A DNA stretch of 64,000 nt. Origin: an uncultured Opitutales bacterium. Lineage in GTDB: Bacteria > Verrucomicrobiota > Verrucomicrobiia > Opitutales > Intestinicryptomonadaceae. The notes beneath the pieces are model-generated. The model did not search any database. It saw nothing but the letters and a program-made list of their open reading frames with translations, and was not told where the DNA came from. Both the position numbers and the translations under genes were made by a program. Where the stretch lies: contig CAKTTC010000003.1 of the NCBI GenBank assembly GCA_934613645.1, forward strand, positions 1 through 64,000. Direction: 5' to 3'. Shown here piece after piece: positions 41,842 through 50,101 of this stretch (within the stretch, counting starts at the first letter, position 1; every line of letters begins with the position of its first letter).

Positions 41842-44019
41842 ATGAAAAATCCCGATTTCACGAAAATTGCGCTCGGAAACGTCGACTCCAAAGCGTCGTT
41901 GGGCGAATGGCAAAAGGCGGTGGAGAAAAAGACGGGCAAAAGTTTTGACGAACTTATGTCGGAAACGATGGAACAAATCCCCGTGCGTCCGCTCTACACA
42001 AAGGCCGACTACGAGGGAATGGAGCACCTCGATTTCACTGCGGGCATTGCGCCCAATTTGCGCGGCCCATACGCGACAATGTATGTGGTTCGTCCGTGGA
42101 CGGTGCGCCAGTATGCGGGCTTTTCCACTGCGGAAGAGTCGAACGCGTTTTACAGGCGCAACTTGGCGGCGGGGCAGAAGGGGTTGTCTATCGCGTTCGA
42201 CCTCGCAACACACCGCGGCTACGACTCCGACCACCCGCGCGTTGTGGGCGACGTCGGCAAGGCGGGCGTTGCCGTAGACTCAATCTTGGATATGGAAGTG
42301 CTCTTCGACAAAATCCCGCTTTCGCAGGTTTCCGTTTCAATGACAATGAACGGCGCGGTTTTGCCGATTATGGCGTTCTACATTGTTGCGGGCTTGGAGC
42401 AGGGCGCAAAGCTCGAGCAGCTTGCGGGCACAATCCAGAACGATATTCTCAAGGAGTTTATGGTTCGCAACACCTACATCTACCCGCCGTCTCCTTCGAT
42501 GAAAATCATCGGCGACATCTTCGCGTATACGTCGAAGAATATGCCGAAATTCAACAGCATTTCAATTTCGGGCTACCACATGCAGGAGGCGGGCGCAACC
42601 GCCGACTTGGAAATGGCATACACGCTCGCCGACGGCTTGGAATACCTCCGCGAGGGCGAAAAGGCGGGGCTTAAGGTCGACCAGTTTGCGCCGCGCCTTT
42701 CGTTCTTTTGGGCAATCGGCAAAAACTACTTTATGGAAGTGGCAAAAATGCGCGCGGCAAGAATGCTGTGGGCGAAAATCGTCAAGGGCTTCAATCCGCA
42801 AGACCCCAAAAGCTTGGCGTTGCGCACGCACTCGCAGACTTCGGGGTGGTCGCTTACAGAGCAGGATCCGTTCAACAACGTGGCGCGCACCTGCATAGAG
42901 GCTATGGGCGCGGCTTTGGGGCACACGCAGAGCCTCCACACAAACGCGCTCGACGAGGCTATCGCGCTTCCCACCGACTTCTCCGCGCGAATCGCCCGCA
43001 ACACCCAGCTTTACCTGCAGGACGAAACGGGCATCTGCCGCGTAATCGACCCGTGGGCGGGTTCGTATTACGTCGAGAGCCTCACCGACGCGCTCGCAAA
43101 ACGCGCGTGGGGGCACATTCAGGAGGTCGAAAAATACGGCGGCATGACAAAGGCGATTGAAGCGGGCGTTCCCAAGCTCCGTATTGAAGAGGCTTCGGCG
43201 CGGCGTCAGGCGAGAATCGACGGCGGTATGGAGACCATTGTCGGCCTTACAAAATACAGGCTCTACAAGGAGCAGCCCCTCGACATTCTCGACATCGACA
43301 ACTCCGCAGTCCGCGAAGCGCAAATCAAAAAGCTCGCCAAGTTGCGCGAAAACCGCGACAACACAAAAGTCCGCCAGATTCTGGAGGAAATTACAAACTG
43401 CGCGGCGTCGGGCAAGGGCAACCTGCTTGAATTGAGCGTGGAAGCGGCAAAGGCGCGCGCAAGCTTGGGCGAAATCTCCCTCGCGTGCGAAAAGGTTTTC
43501 GGCCGCTACAAGGCGGTAATCCGCTCAATCAGCGGCGTGTATGAAAAGGAACTCGTCAAGGACAAATCGAATATGGAAGTGGTAAACGAAATCGCCGATT
43601 TAATCAAAAAATTCGAGGCGCGCGAGGGTCGCAAACCGCGCATTCTCGTGGCGAAAATGGGTCAGGACGGACACGACCGCGGCGCGAAAGTAGTCGCAAC
43701 GGGCTATGCCGACTTGGGCTTCGACGTCGATGTAGGGCCGCTTTTCCAGACCCCCGAGGAGACCGCAAAGATGGCGGTGGAAAACGACGTGCACATAATC
43801 GGAATGAGCTCGCTGGCGGCGGGGCACAAAACGCTGTTGCCGCAGTTGGTGGAAGAGCTTAAAAAGCTCGGACGCGAGGACATTATGGTTGTAGTGGGCG
43901 GAGTTATTCCCGCGCAGGACTACAAATTTTTGCTCGACCACGGCGCAAGCGCGATTTTCGGCCCCGGGACTAAGGTTGCGGATTCGGCGAAGAAGATGCT
44001 CGAGCTTCTTAACGCGTAG
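41842..44019 (+). CDS. mutB: Methylmalonyl-CoA mutase large subunit (MutB)
   Basis: A 725-residue catalytic subunit. The barrel has the conserved GTPYATMYV-like LRGPYATMYVVRPWTVRQYAGF, ATHRGYDSDHPRV and the SISGYHMQEAGA active-site region. The C-terminal domain carries the base-off cobalamin motif D609-x-H611-x-x-G614 (QDGHDRGAK) with the later GMSSLAAGH and GGVIP loops. Start ATG at 41842 is preceded by AGAAAGGA. Requires adenosylcobalamin; no B12 synthesis genes are in the window. No epimerase or MeaB chaperone lies adjacent. Confidence 0.96.
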   Translation: MKNPDFTKIALGNVDSKASLGEWQKAVEKKTGKSFDELMSETMEQIPVRPLYTKADYEGMEHLDFTAGIAPNLRGPYATMYVVRPWTVRQYAGFSTAEESNAFYRRNLAAGQKGLSIAFDLATHRGYDSDHPRVVGDVGKAGVAVDSILDMEVLFDKIPLSQVSVSMTMNGAVLPIMAFYIVAGLEQGAKLEQLAGTIQNDILKEFMVRNTYIYPPSPSMKIIGDIFAYTSKNMPKFNSISISGYHMQEAGATADLEMAYTLADGLEYLREGEKAGLKVDQFAPRLSFFWAIGKNYFMEVAKMRAARMLWAKIVKGFNPQDPKSLALRTHSQTSGWSLTEQDPFNNVARTCIEAMGAALGHTQSLHTNALDEAIALPTDFSARIARNTQLYLQDETGICRVIDPWAGSYYVESLTDALAKRAWGHIQEVEKYGGMTKAIEAGVPKLRIEEASARRQARIDGGMETIVGLTKYRLYKEQPLDILDIDNSAVREAQIKKLAKLRENRDNTKVRQILEEITNCAASGKGNLLELSVEAAKARASLGEISLACEKVFGRYKAVIRSISGVYEKELVKDKSNMEVVNEIADLIKKFEAREGRKPRILVAKMGQDGHDRGAKVVATGYADLGFDVDVGPLFQTPEETAKMAVENDVHIIGMSSLAAGHKTLLPQLVEELKKLGREDIMVVVGGVIPAQDYKFLLDHGASAIFGPGTKVADSAKKMLELLNA

Positions 44020-44826
44020 AAAACGCGTTAAGAACGCGTGAAACGCAGCTTTATGCTGCGTTTCACTGTTTATTTTTGCTCGGTCACGTAGGCCAACTAC
44101 GCTCCCATCGCAACAAAAACGTGAAGCCTTGCCTAAAACTACGTTTGACGCGTTCTCAAGGAATGATTATGCGTTTTTCGTATGTAGAAACTTTAATTAG
44201 TAGGTAAAGGTGAATTGGCTTTTGCCAATCACCGCCGCTTTAGGAAATGTAAAAAACCTGCGCAAAAATTTTTCAAAGCCTTGTCTGAACCCCGTTTTGC
44301 CGCGTTCTCAAGGGGCGAAGCCCCTTGACCTCCGCCGCGTTGCGGCGGTTTGTGTTATTCGGCGCGGATGAACACCGCGCCTTTTCTGTGAACGCCCGCA
44401 TTGAACAAAGTTCAATAGCTTGCGTATTCTAAACTTTACTTCAAGAAATAATCAAAGGCGTATTGGCTGTGCCAATCGCCGTCTCTTTCGGAAATATAAA
44501 AAATTAAAAAGCGTGAGGCTCGAGGCAGAAAACAAGCGAAGCGCGTTTGAGATTTTTTGCGTAGCAAAAAAGACCCCGAAGGGGCGAGATGGGCGTAGCC
44601 CGCGCGTCAATTTGAGTTTGGGGCTTTTACCAGAAGAGCAAAGGTACATCGGCTATGCCGATTGCCGCCACTTTAGGAAACGTAAAAAATGCCCGAGAGC
44701 GTTTGCTTCGACGAGTTTATAAAGCAAAAGGCAAAACAAGAGTTTCGCCTTATCTGTAAAGTTGAAAAACTTTAACCGATAAACAAAGCGGAATTGAATT
44801 CCATTCAATCCGCGCCACTTTAAGTT
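44020..44826. repeat. Repeat-dense gene-free spacer, convergent junction
   Basis: No credible gene is seen across this stretch. It holds the second GGTCACG module (44082-44106), REP-like copies B (44206-44256), C (44454-44503), D (44640-44690) and E (44785-44826), a truncated MITE-like fragment (left end 44506-44518; internal block 44690-44723, right end absent), and GC-rich hairpins such as AAGGGGCGAAGCCCCTT. A 100-codon open frame at 44420-44722 consists wholly of these repeats. Together with element 2 it fills the 986 bases between mutB and comM. Confidence 0.75.
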
Positions 44827-45007
44827 AAAAAGCGCGAGGCTCGAGGCAGGATTTGCGTTTTAACGAGCGTAGCGGGCTTAACGCCCGTGAGTCGAAGTTA
44901 AAACCAAATGATGCCCGAGAGCGTTTGCTTATGAAAATTTTTCTATTTCTTTTTTCACTTAATAAAAAATTTTCATTTTCATAAGCAAACGCGCCCTCGC
45001 GCTTTTT
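44827..45007. mobile_element. MITE-like element 2 with 13-bp terminal inverted repeats
   Basis: A 181-bp relative of element 1 with identical 13-bp ends (44827-44839 and 44995-45007) and shared GCTCGAGGCAGG, GATGCCCGAGAGCGTTTGCTT and AAGCAAACGCG blocks. The inner hairpin is different: ATGAAAATTTTT with AAAATTTTCATTTTCAT replaces the CGACGAG arms. Its right end supplies the first two bases of the TTA stop of comM, the same placement as element 1 at the IclR gene. Confidence 0.7.
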
Positions 45008-46535
45008 AAAAAAGGCGGTCGAGGGAACGATAGTTTATAGCTTCGAGCAGATGGGGTGTTTGGATTGAGTCGGAGAAGTCGAGGTCGGCAATCGTGCGGG
45101 AGACCTTTATGATTCTGTCCCACGCGCGTGCCGAAAGCCCCAGCTCTGTCATCGCCGAAACAAGGAGCGAGTTTTGCTCGCTCGTGAGGGCGCAGTGCTT
45201 GCGCAGCAAGGCGGGCGTCATATCGGCGTTGCAGTGGATTTTCGAGCCGTTGAAGCGTTGCGCCTGAATCTTTCGCGCCTCGACAACGCGCGCGCGGATT
45301 TCGGCGGAAGATTCCGCAACCGTGCTGCGCTGAATCTCCTCAATGCCGAGCGCGGCGGCCTCTACGTGAATGTCGATTCTGTCGAGAAGCGGGCCCGACA
45401 CGCGCGCGCGATACGCCCGCACCTGCTGCGGAGTGCACTTGCAGGCGCGTTGGGTAGAGCCGTAGTAGCCGCATTTGCAGGGGTTCATCGCCGCAACAAG
45501 CATAAACTTGCACGGAAGCGTTATCTTGCCCGCCGCGCGCGAAATGGTCAGCCTGCCGTCCTCCATCGGCTGCCTGAGGTTGTCGAGCACCGAGCCGAAC
45601 TCGGGCAGCTCGTCGAGAAACAAAACGCCGTTGTGCGCAAGCGAAATTTCCCCGGGTTTGGGGTTTGGCCCGCCGCCCGTCAAACCGACCTTGCTTACCG
45701 TGTGGTGCGGCGCGCGGAACGGACGCTTGAAGCGGCGGTTGTCGGCATTTTGGGTAAGCCCCGCGGCGGAGTAGACGCCGAGAATTTCGAGAAATTCGTC
45801 GTAAGTGGGCAGGGGCATAATAGTGGGAATGCGCTTTGCAATCATGCTTTTGCCCGACCCCGGAGGGCCTACCATAAGCAGGTTGTGCCCGCCCGCTACG
45901 GCTACTTCCACCGCGCGTCTGACTTGGTGCTGCCCCTTGACATCGGCGAAATCGACGTCGAAAACGGCGTCGGATTCGCCCTTGAAAACGTCGTGCTGCG
46001 GCTTCAGTTTTTCGAGCTGCACGCGCCCGAGGAAGAAATCGACAGCTTCGCGCAAAGTCTGCGGCGCAATCACGTCGACGCCGTCAACAAGGCTTGCTTC
46101 GTGCGCCGATTCGGGCGGCAGAATAACGCCCTTCTTCCCGCTTTTTTTTGCGAGCAACGCCATCGAAACCCCGCCGCAGATTGCCCGCAAACGCCCTGAA
46201 AGACTGAGTTCGCCCGCAATGATGTAGTCCAAAAGCGGCTCCTGCGGAATGCGCCCGAGCGACGCCAGCACCGCAAGCGAAATGGGGAGGTCGTAAATCG
46301 GCCCTTCTTTTTTTATGTCTCCCGGGGCGAGATTTACGGTGGTTTTTGTTGTGGGCATTGAAAAGCCGCTGTTTGCCATTGCCGAAGAAACGCGGTTTAC
46401 CGACTCCTTTACGGCGGCATCGGGCAAACCCACTATGAAAATTTTGGGTTCGCCGCTTTCGCCCGAATTTACCTCTATGTCAACGGGCAACGCCTCCACG
46501 CCGCAAAGCGAACCCGAATGTAATTTGGAAAACAT
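45006..46535 (-). CDS. comM: YifB/ComM-family Mg-chelatase-like AAA+ ATPase
   Basis: A 509-residue protein starting at MFSKLHSG (an ATG three codons earlier, at 46544, is also possible; neither has a clear ribosome site). Domains: N-terminal Lon-substrate-like ChlI domain (IEVNSGESGEPKIFIVGLPDAAVKES), AAA+ core with Walker A GPPGSGKS, Walker B LFLDELPEF, a CxxC-type insert (NPCKCGYYG, CKC), and a C-terminal Mg_chelatase_C. ComM is a hexameric helicase that promotes branch migration during natural transformation. No other competence gene lies nearby. Confidence 0.92.
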   Translation of the reverse strand: MFSKLHSGSLCGVEALPVDIEVNSGESGEPKIFIVGLPDAAVKESVNRVSSAMANSGFSMPTTKTTVNLAPGDIKKEGPIYDLPISLAVLASLGRIPQEPLLDYIIAGELSLSGRLRAICGGVSMALLAKKSGKKGVILPPESAHEASLVDGVDVIAPQTLREAVDFFLGRVQLEKLKPQHDVFKGESDAVFDVDFADVKGQHQVRRAVEVAVAGGHNLLMVGPPGSGKSMIAKRIPTIMPLPTYDEFLEILGVYSAAGLTQNADNRRFKRPFRAPHHTVSKVGLTGGGPNPKPGEISLAHNGVLFLDELPEFGSVLDNLRQPMEDGRLTISRAAGKITLPCKFMLVAAMNPCKCGYYGSTQRACKCTPQQVRAYRARVSGPLLDRIDIHVEAAALGIEEIQRSTVAESSAEIRARVVEARKIQAQRFNGSKIHCNADMTPALLRKHCALTSEQNSLLVSAMTELGLSARAWDRIIKVSRTIADLDFSDSIQTPHLLEAINYRSLDRLF

Positions 46536-46614
46536 AAAAATCATTAAAAAAAATTTCGCTGCGCGGGCAAGCTATATTTGTTGATTGCGCGAACAAATGT
46601 GTTAAAAAGGGGGA

Positions 46615-47115
46615 ATGGAAAATATTGAAGGGCGAATATCGGCGGCGGCGAAGGAAATAGTGCGCGCAGCGTCGGGGAAATTTACCGTGTGCGGCGCGGA
46701 GTCGTGCACGGGCGGGGCGATTGCTTCGGCGATTGTCTCGATTGGCGGCGCAAGCGCGGTTTTCAAAGGCTCTGCGGTCTGCTACTGCGACGAAGCAAAA
46801 ATGCGCATTCTTGGCGTGGCGGTATCGACCCTGCTCAATCACTTTGCCGAAAGCGCGGAATGTGCCGCCGAAATGGCCGGGGGCGCGCGCAAAATCTACA
46901 ACGCCGACATTGCTTTTGCCTCCACGGGGTTTTTAGACGCCAACACGGGCACGAAGCCCGCCGAGCTTGCGGGAACGGTATTTTTAGCATTCGCCACGAA
47001 AGACGGCGTTTCCACCAAAATGCTAAAGCTCGACCCCTCCGCCGAACGCAACTTCAACAGAAAGCTATGCGTGCTTGCCGCTCTTAAAAAGATTTTGACT
47101 TTTGGGTGTATATGA
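46615..47115 (+). CDS. pncC: PncC/CinA C-terminal-type NMN deamidase
   Basis: A 166-residue stand-alone CinA C-terminal domain. The GAESCTGG motif (about 27-34), FKGSAVCYCDEAKMRILGV and ASTGFLDANTGTKP segments match PncC, which deamidates nicotinamide mononucleotide in NAD recycling. The N-terminal CinA (MoCF) domain is absent, as in E. coli PncC. It is divergent from comM over about 80 bases. The AAGGGGGA before the start is unusually close to ATG. Confidence 0.85.
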   Translation: MENIEGRISAAAKEIVRAASGKFTVCGAESCTGGAIASAIVSIGGASAVFKGSAVCYCDEAKMRILGVAVSTLLNHFAESAECAAEMAGGARKIYNADIAFASTGFLDANTGTKPAELAGTVFLAFATKDGVSTKMLKLDPSAERNFNRKLCVLAALKKILTFGCI

Positions 47116-47162
47116 TTTGTTCTATTTTCAGGTAGCGGGTTAATCGGGAGAAAGGTGAACTT

Positions 47163-48275
47163 ATGGATAGAAGATTTTTTGCAAAAACGGCATTGGGACT
47201 TGTTGCGGGAACAGTAGGGCTTTCGGCTGCTCCCTCGGGTTCGGGTGTAAAAAAAATGCAGACAAACTTTAAAAAAGACAATTCGCGTTTTGCGACAAAT
47301 GCTGACGAGGACGAAGTTAAGGTTATTCAGTCCAAAAGATTTTATAAACAACCGAGCAAAAAAGCACAGGGTAAGTGCACATCGATTCTGTTTTTTGCCG
47401 ACGTGCATCTTGTTGTTGGCAATCTTCTTAAAATAAAAGATTTCGCGCAAAAACATAAAAAATACATAGACGATGTTGTCCACTTGGGGGACGCAGTTGG
47501 CAATGTATACAAAGGAAATTTCGCACTCTGGGATAATTATCCTAATGCTCTTAATATTATAGGCAATCACGATGTATACGACGGAAGCTATAAAAAAATC
47601 CTTTCGGATAAATCAAAATATTCTATATACTTCGAAAAATATATAAAATCGTGGAATGTCGTTCAACCCGAGGACGCACAAGCAAACGGAATTTGTTATT
47701 TTTACAAAGACTACAACGATGATGTCCGCCTGATTGCCATTGACTGTATGAATCCGAACAACGCCCAGTTCGACTGGTTTGTCAAGGCGTTGTCGGGCGC
47801 AAGAAAAGCGGGTTTGAAAGTGGTTATAGCAACCCATATCCCTCCGACAGGCGACGCCGGTTTGGATTGCAACTTCAATTCAATTGACTATGCGTTTGAG
47901 CATGCTTCAACGGAAACGTCAGGCAAAAATTTCACGCGGTTTGTAGGCGCGGTTGACGAATTTATATCGCAAGGCGGCGGTTTTGTGGCGTGGATTTGCG
48001 GGCATTTCCATCACGACAGATTTATGCACACTACGGGCACAAAGCACAAGCAGCTAATAGTAGTTATGGAGTGCGCAACCGACTTTGATTATTGGACTGA
48101 CGCCGACCACGTCCGCGATACGCCCACGGGCACATGTTGGGAGATTATTTCGATAGAAAGCGTTTCAAACGTCCTAAAAATTGCACGCTTCGGCAATAAT
48201 TTCGACCACTACTTACGCCACAAAGGAACACTGCGTTACGACTTCAAAAATCACAAACTCATTTCCCAATATTGA
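47163..48275 (+). CDS. Exported calcineurin-like metallophosphoesterase
   Basis: A 370-residue protein with a Tat-like leader (DRRFFAKTALGLVAG). The metallophosphoesterase motifs are present in order: ADVH (about 80), HLGDAVG, GNHDVYD, a His in VIATHIPP, and GHFHHDR. Two metal ions and hydrolysis of a phosphoester are expected; the substrate is unknown. Composition is notably more AT-rich than its neighbours, with more ATA and AAA codons, so it may be a recent arrival. RBS is a good GAAAGGTG. The gene ends at a repeat-bearing convergent junction. Confidence 0.82.
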   Translation: MDRRFFAKTALGLVAGTVGLSAAPSGSGVKKMQTNFKKDNSRFATNADEDEVKVIQSKRFYKQPSKKAQGKCTSILFFADVHLVVGNLLKIKDFAQKHKKYIDDVVHLGDAVGNVYKGNFALWDNYPNALNIIGNHDVYDGSYKKILSDKSKYSIYFEKYIKSWNVVQPEDAQANGICYFYKDYNDDVRLIAIDCMNPNNAQFDWFVKALSGARKAGLKVVIATHIPPTGDAGLDCNFNSIDYAFEHASTETSGKNFTRFVGAVDEFISQGGGFVAWICGHFHHDRFMHTTGTKHKQLIVVMECATDFDYWTDADHVRDTPTGTCWEIISIESVSNVLKIARFGNNFDHYLRHKGTLRYDFKNHKLISQY

Positions 48276-48559
48276 TTTTTTTTAACTTTCTAAAGTGGCG
48301 TTTTTTACATATTCTAAAGTGGCGTTTTTTATAATTCCTAAAGTGGCGGCGATTGCGGAGCAATGCGCCTTTGTGTATTCGTTAAAGAGGATATGGGAAA
48401 TACCTTCCTGTGCACAAGGGCTTCTCTTTAACCCACAAAAAAAGCGGGATTGGCAAAGCCAATCCGCGCCGCTTGAAAATATGTAAGATGTTTCTGACAA
48501 AGGAGAGTTGCAACGCAACCTCCGCCGCTTTCCAAATAATGGAAACCCGCCCTTGCGGG
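48276..48559. repeat. REP-like copies F and G plus tail repeats
   Basis: No gene is seen. Copy G (48325-48373) is in reverse orientation, with a changed but still paired stem (CATTGC with GCAATG-type arms). Two shorter TTCTAAAGTGGCG tails precede it at about 48288-48324. Copy F (48441-48481) has GCGGGATTGGC-AAA-GCCAATCCGC. A hairpin (AACCCGC with GCGGGTT, about 48550-48567) overlaps the end of rplS. Confidence 0.75.
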
Positions 48560-48922
48560 TTAGTAGTTGACCAAACGTTTTTCTTTGACCTTGGAAGCCT
48601 GCTTGCCGATGCGGTCGCGCAAGTAGTAGAGGCGGGCGCGCATGGGGACGGAGTCTCTATCGACTTCAATCTTGGCGATGTTGGGGGAGTTTACGGGGAA
48701 AACGCGTTCTACGCCTTCGCCGTAGGAGAGACGGCGAACGGTAAATGTTTCGTGAATGCCGCTGCCCTTTCTCGCGATTACGATGCCCGCAAAAACCTGA
48801 ATACGTTCCTTGTCGCCTTCGCGAACTTTTGCATGCACTTTAACACCGTCGCCCACTTTGAAATTGGCGACGTCAGACTTGATTTGGTCTTTCGTGATTT
48901 CTTTCAACAACTCTTGGTTCAT
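48560..48922 (-). CDS. rplS: 50S ribosomal protein L19
   Basis: A 120-residue L19: MNQELLKEITKDQIKSDV, FKVGDGVKVHAKVREGDKERIQVFAGIVI, then VRRLSYGEGVERVFPVNSPNIAKIEV and ARLYYLRDRIGKQAS. It sits at the 30S-50S interface. Its ATG overlaps the TGA of trmD as ATGA, so it is translationally coupled. The frame continues upstream inside trmD, but ATG at 48922 is the family start. Confidence 0.97.
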   Translation of the reverse strand: MNQELLKEITKDQIKSDVANFKVGDGVKVHAKVREGDKERIQVFAGIVIARKGSGIHETFTVRRLSYGEGVERVFPVNSPNIAKIEVDRDSVPMRARLYYLRDRIGKQASKVKEKRLVNY

Positions 48923-49614
48923 TGTTCTTCTCCTTTGTTTAAAATGTCTTGTCTGCGTTGCTTTGTTTTTTCCACCTGTTGTTGCCGCCGCCATTGCTGT
49001 ATTTTAGCGTGATTGCCTGACATCAGAATTGGCGGAACTTCCATTCCTCTGAAAACGGCGGGTCTTGTCCATTGTGGAAAAGAAAGGAGATTGTCATTAA
49101 AAGAGTCAAACGTCAAGGAATTTTCTTCGCCTAAAACTCCTTTTACGTATCTTGCTACTGTGTCGGCCAAGACGGCTGCGGGAAGCGTGCCGTTTGTGAG
49201 GACGTAGTCGCCGATGGAAATCTCCCTGTCGATAATGCAGTCGCGGACGCGTTGGTCGATGCCTTCGTAGTGTCCGCTCAGGATTATCAGATGTTTTTTT
49301 TGCGACAATTCCGCTGCGATTTTTGGCGAAAGTTTTTCGCCGTCGGGGCACATGTAAATGCGGGTGCATTCGGGGGTTTGTAGTGCTTCTATTGCCGCGA
49401 AAATCGGTTCGGGCATAAGCAGCATGCCGGGGCCGCCGCCGAAGGGGCGGTCGTCAACGTTTTTGTGCTTGCTTGTTGCCCAGTCGCGAATGTCGTGGAC
49501 TTTTAAATCGAGAATCCCCGCCTCCTGCGCGCGCGCAAGCATGCTTTCACCCAGAAAGCCCGAGAGCATATTGGGGAAGAGGGTGAGAAAGTCGATTTTT
49601 AGTTTTGCGTCCAT
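48919..49614 (-). CDS. trmD: tRNA (guanine37-N1)-methyltransferase TrmD
   Basis: A 231-residue SPOUT methyltransferase with IDFLTLFPNMLSGFL, the DDRPFGGGPGMLL segment, LSGHYEGIDQRV knot region, ISIGDYVLTNG and a later PPILMSGNHAKIQQWR. It makes m1G37 in tRNAs reading CNN codons. ATG at 49614 is used; a TTG at 49620 is in frame. A strong hairpin (49621-49658) ends 6 bases before this ATG. It lies between rpsP and rplS; the usual rimM is missing here. Confidence 0.96.
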   Translation of the reverse strand: MDAKLKIDFLTLFPNMLSGFLGESMLARAQEAGILDLKVHDIRDWATSKHKNVDDRPFGGGPGMLLMPEPIFAAIEALQTPECTRIYMCPDGEKLSPKIAAELSQKKHLIILSGHYEGIDQRVRDCIIDREISIGDYVLTNGTLPAAVLADTVARYVKGVLGEENSLTFDSFNDNLLSFPQWTRPAVFRGMEVPPILMSGNHAKIQQWRRQQQVEKTKQRRQDILNKGEEQ

Positions 49615-49620
49615 ATACAA

Positions 49621-49658
49621 AAACCCGTTGAGAGCCTGAAGCGGCCGTCAGCGGGTTT
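49621..49658 (-). promoter_or_regulatory. Hairpin between rpsP and trmD
   Basis: AAACCCGTTGA and TCAGCGGGTTT form an 11-bp stem (one G-U). On the minus strand it ends GGGTTTTTG, six bases before the trmD ATG. It could be a weak attenuator or could mask the trmD ribosome site. Confidence 0.5.
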
Positions 49659-49678
49659 GAAAGGGGACAGTTCTCCGA

Positions 49679-49936
49679 TTACGCCTGAGCCTGCGCCTTG
49701 GCTTTCTTGATGAGAGCCTTGACTGTGTCGGAGGGTTGTGCGCCTACGCTTACCCAATAGTCGGCGCGTTCAACGTTGATGTTGCAGGCAATGTCCTTGC
49801 CTCTCGGGCTGGGATTATACATACCGAGCGTTTCAACGAACTTACCGTCGCGGCGTGCCGAGCTTTCGGCTACTACAACTCTGTAGACGGGGTTGTGCGT
49901 TGAGCCGTGTCTTTGTAATCTGATTTTAAGTGCCAT
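49679..49936 (-). CDS. rpsP: 30S ribosomal protein S16
   Basis: An 85-residue S16: MALKIRLQRHGSTHNPVYRVVVAES, ARRDGKFVETLGMYNPSP, then the ADYWVSVGAQPSDTVKALIKKA end. First gene of the rpsP-trmD-rplS operon. On the minus strand a TTGACA at 49996-49991 with a TTCATA 17 bases downstream is a plausible promoter. Confidence 0.97.
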   Translation of the reverse strand: MALKIRLQRHGSTHNPVYRVVVAESSARRDGKFVETLGMYNPSPRGKDIACNINVERADYWVSVGAQPSDTVKALIKKAKAQAQA

Positions 49937-50101
49937 ATTTCCTATTCTTTAAAAAAGTTAAACCGTTTATGAAATATCACAATTTTTTTTTGTCAACCAC
50001 TTTTTGTTGCTAAATTTTTGCCCGACCCCGATTTTGCGCGCGGAAGTGTTGTCGGTTCGCGCGCGCGGCGGCGGAGTCGGGCGGATAGGCGGAAGCGGGG
50101 G

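Noticed and set aside
44420..44722. 100-codon open frame between mutB and comM
   Set aside because: It is made entirely of REP-like copies and MITE-like fragments and has no ribosome site.
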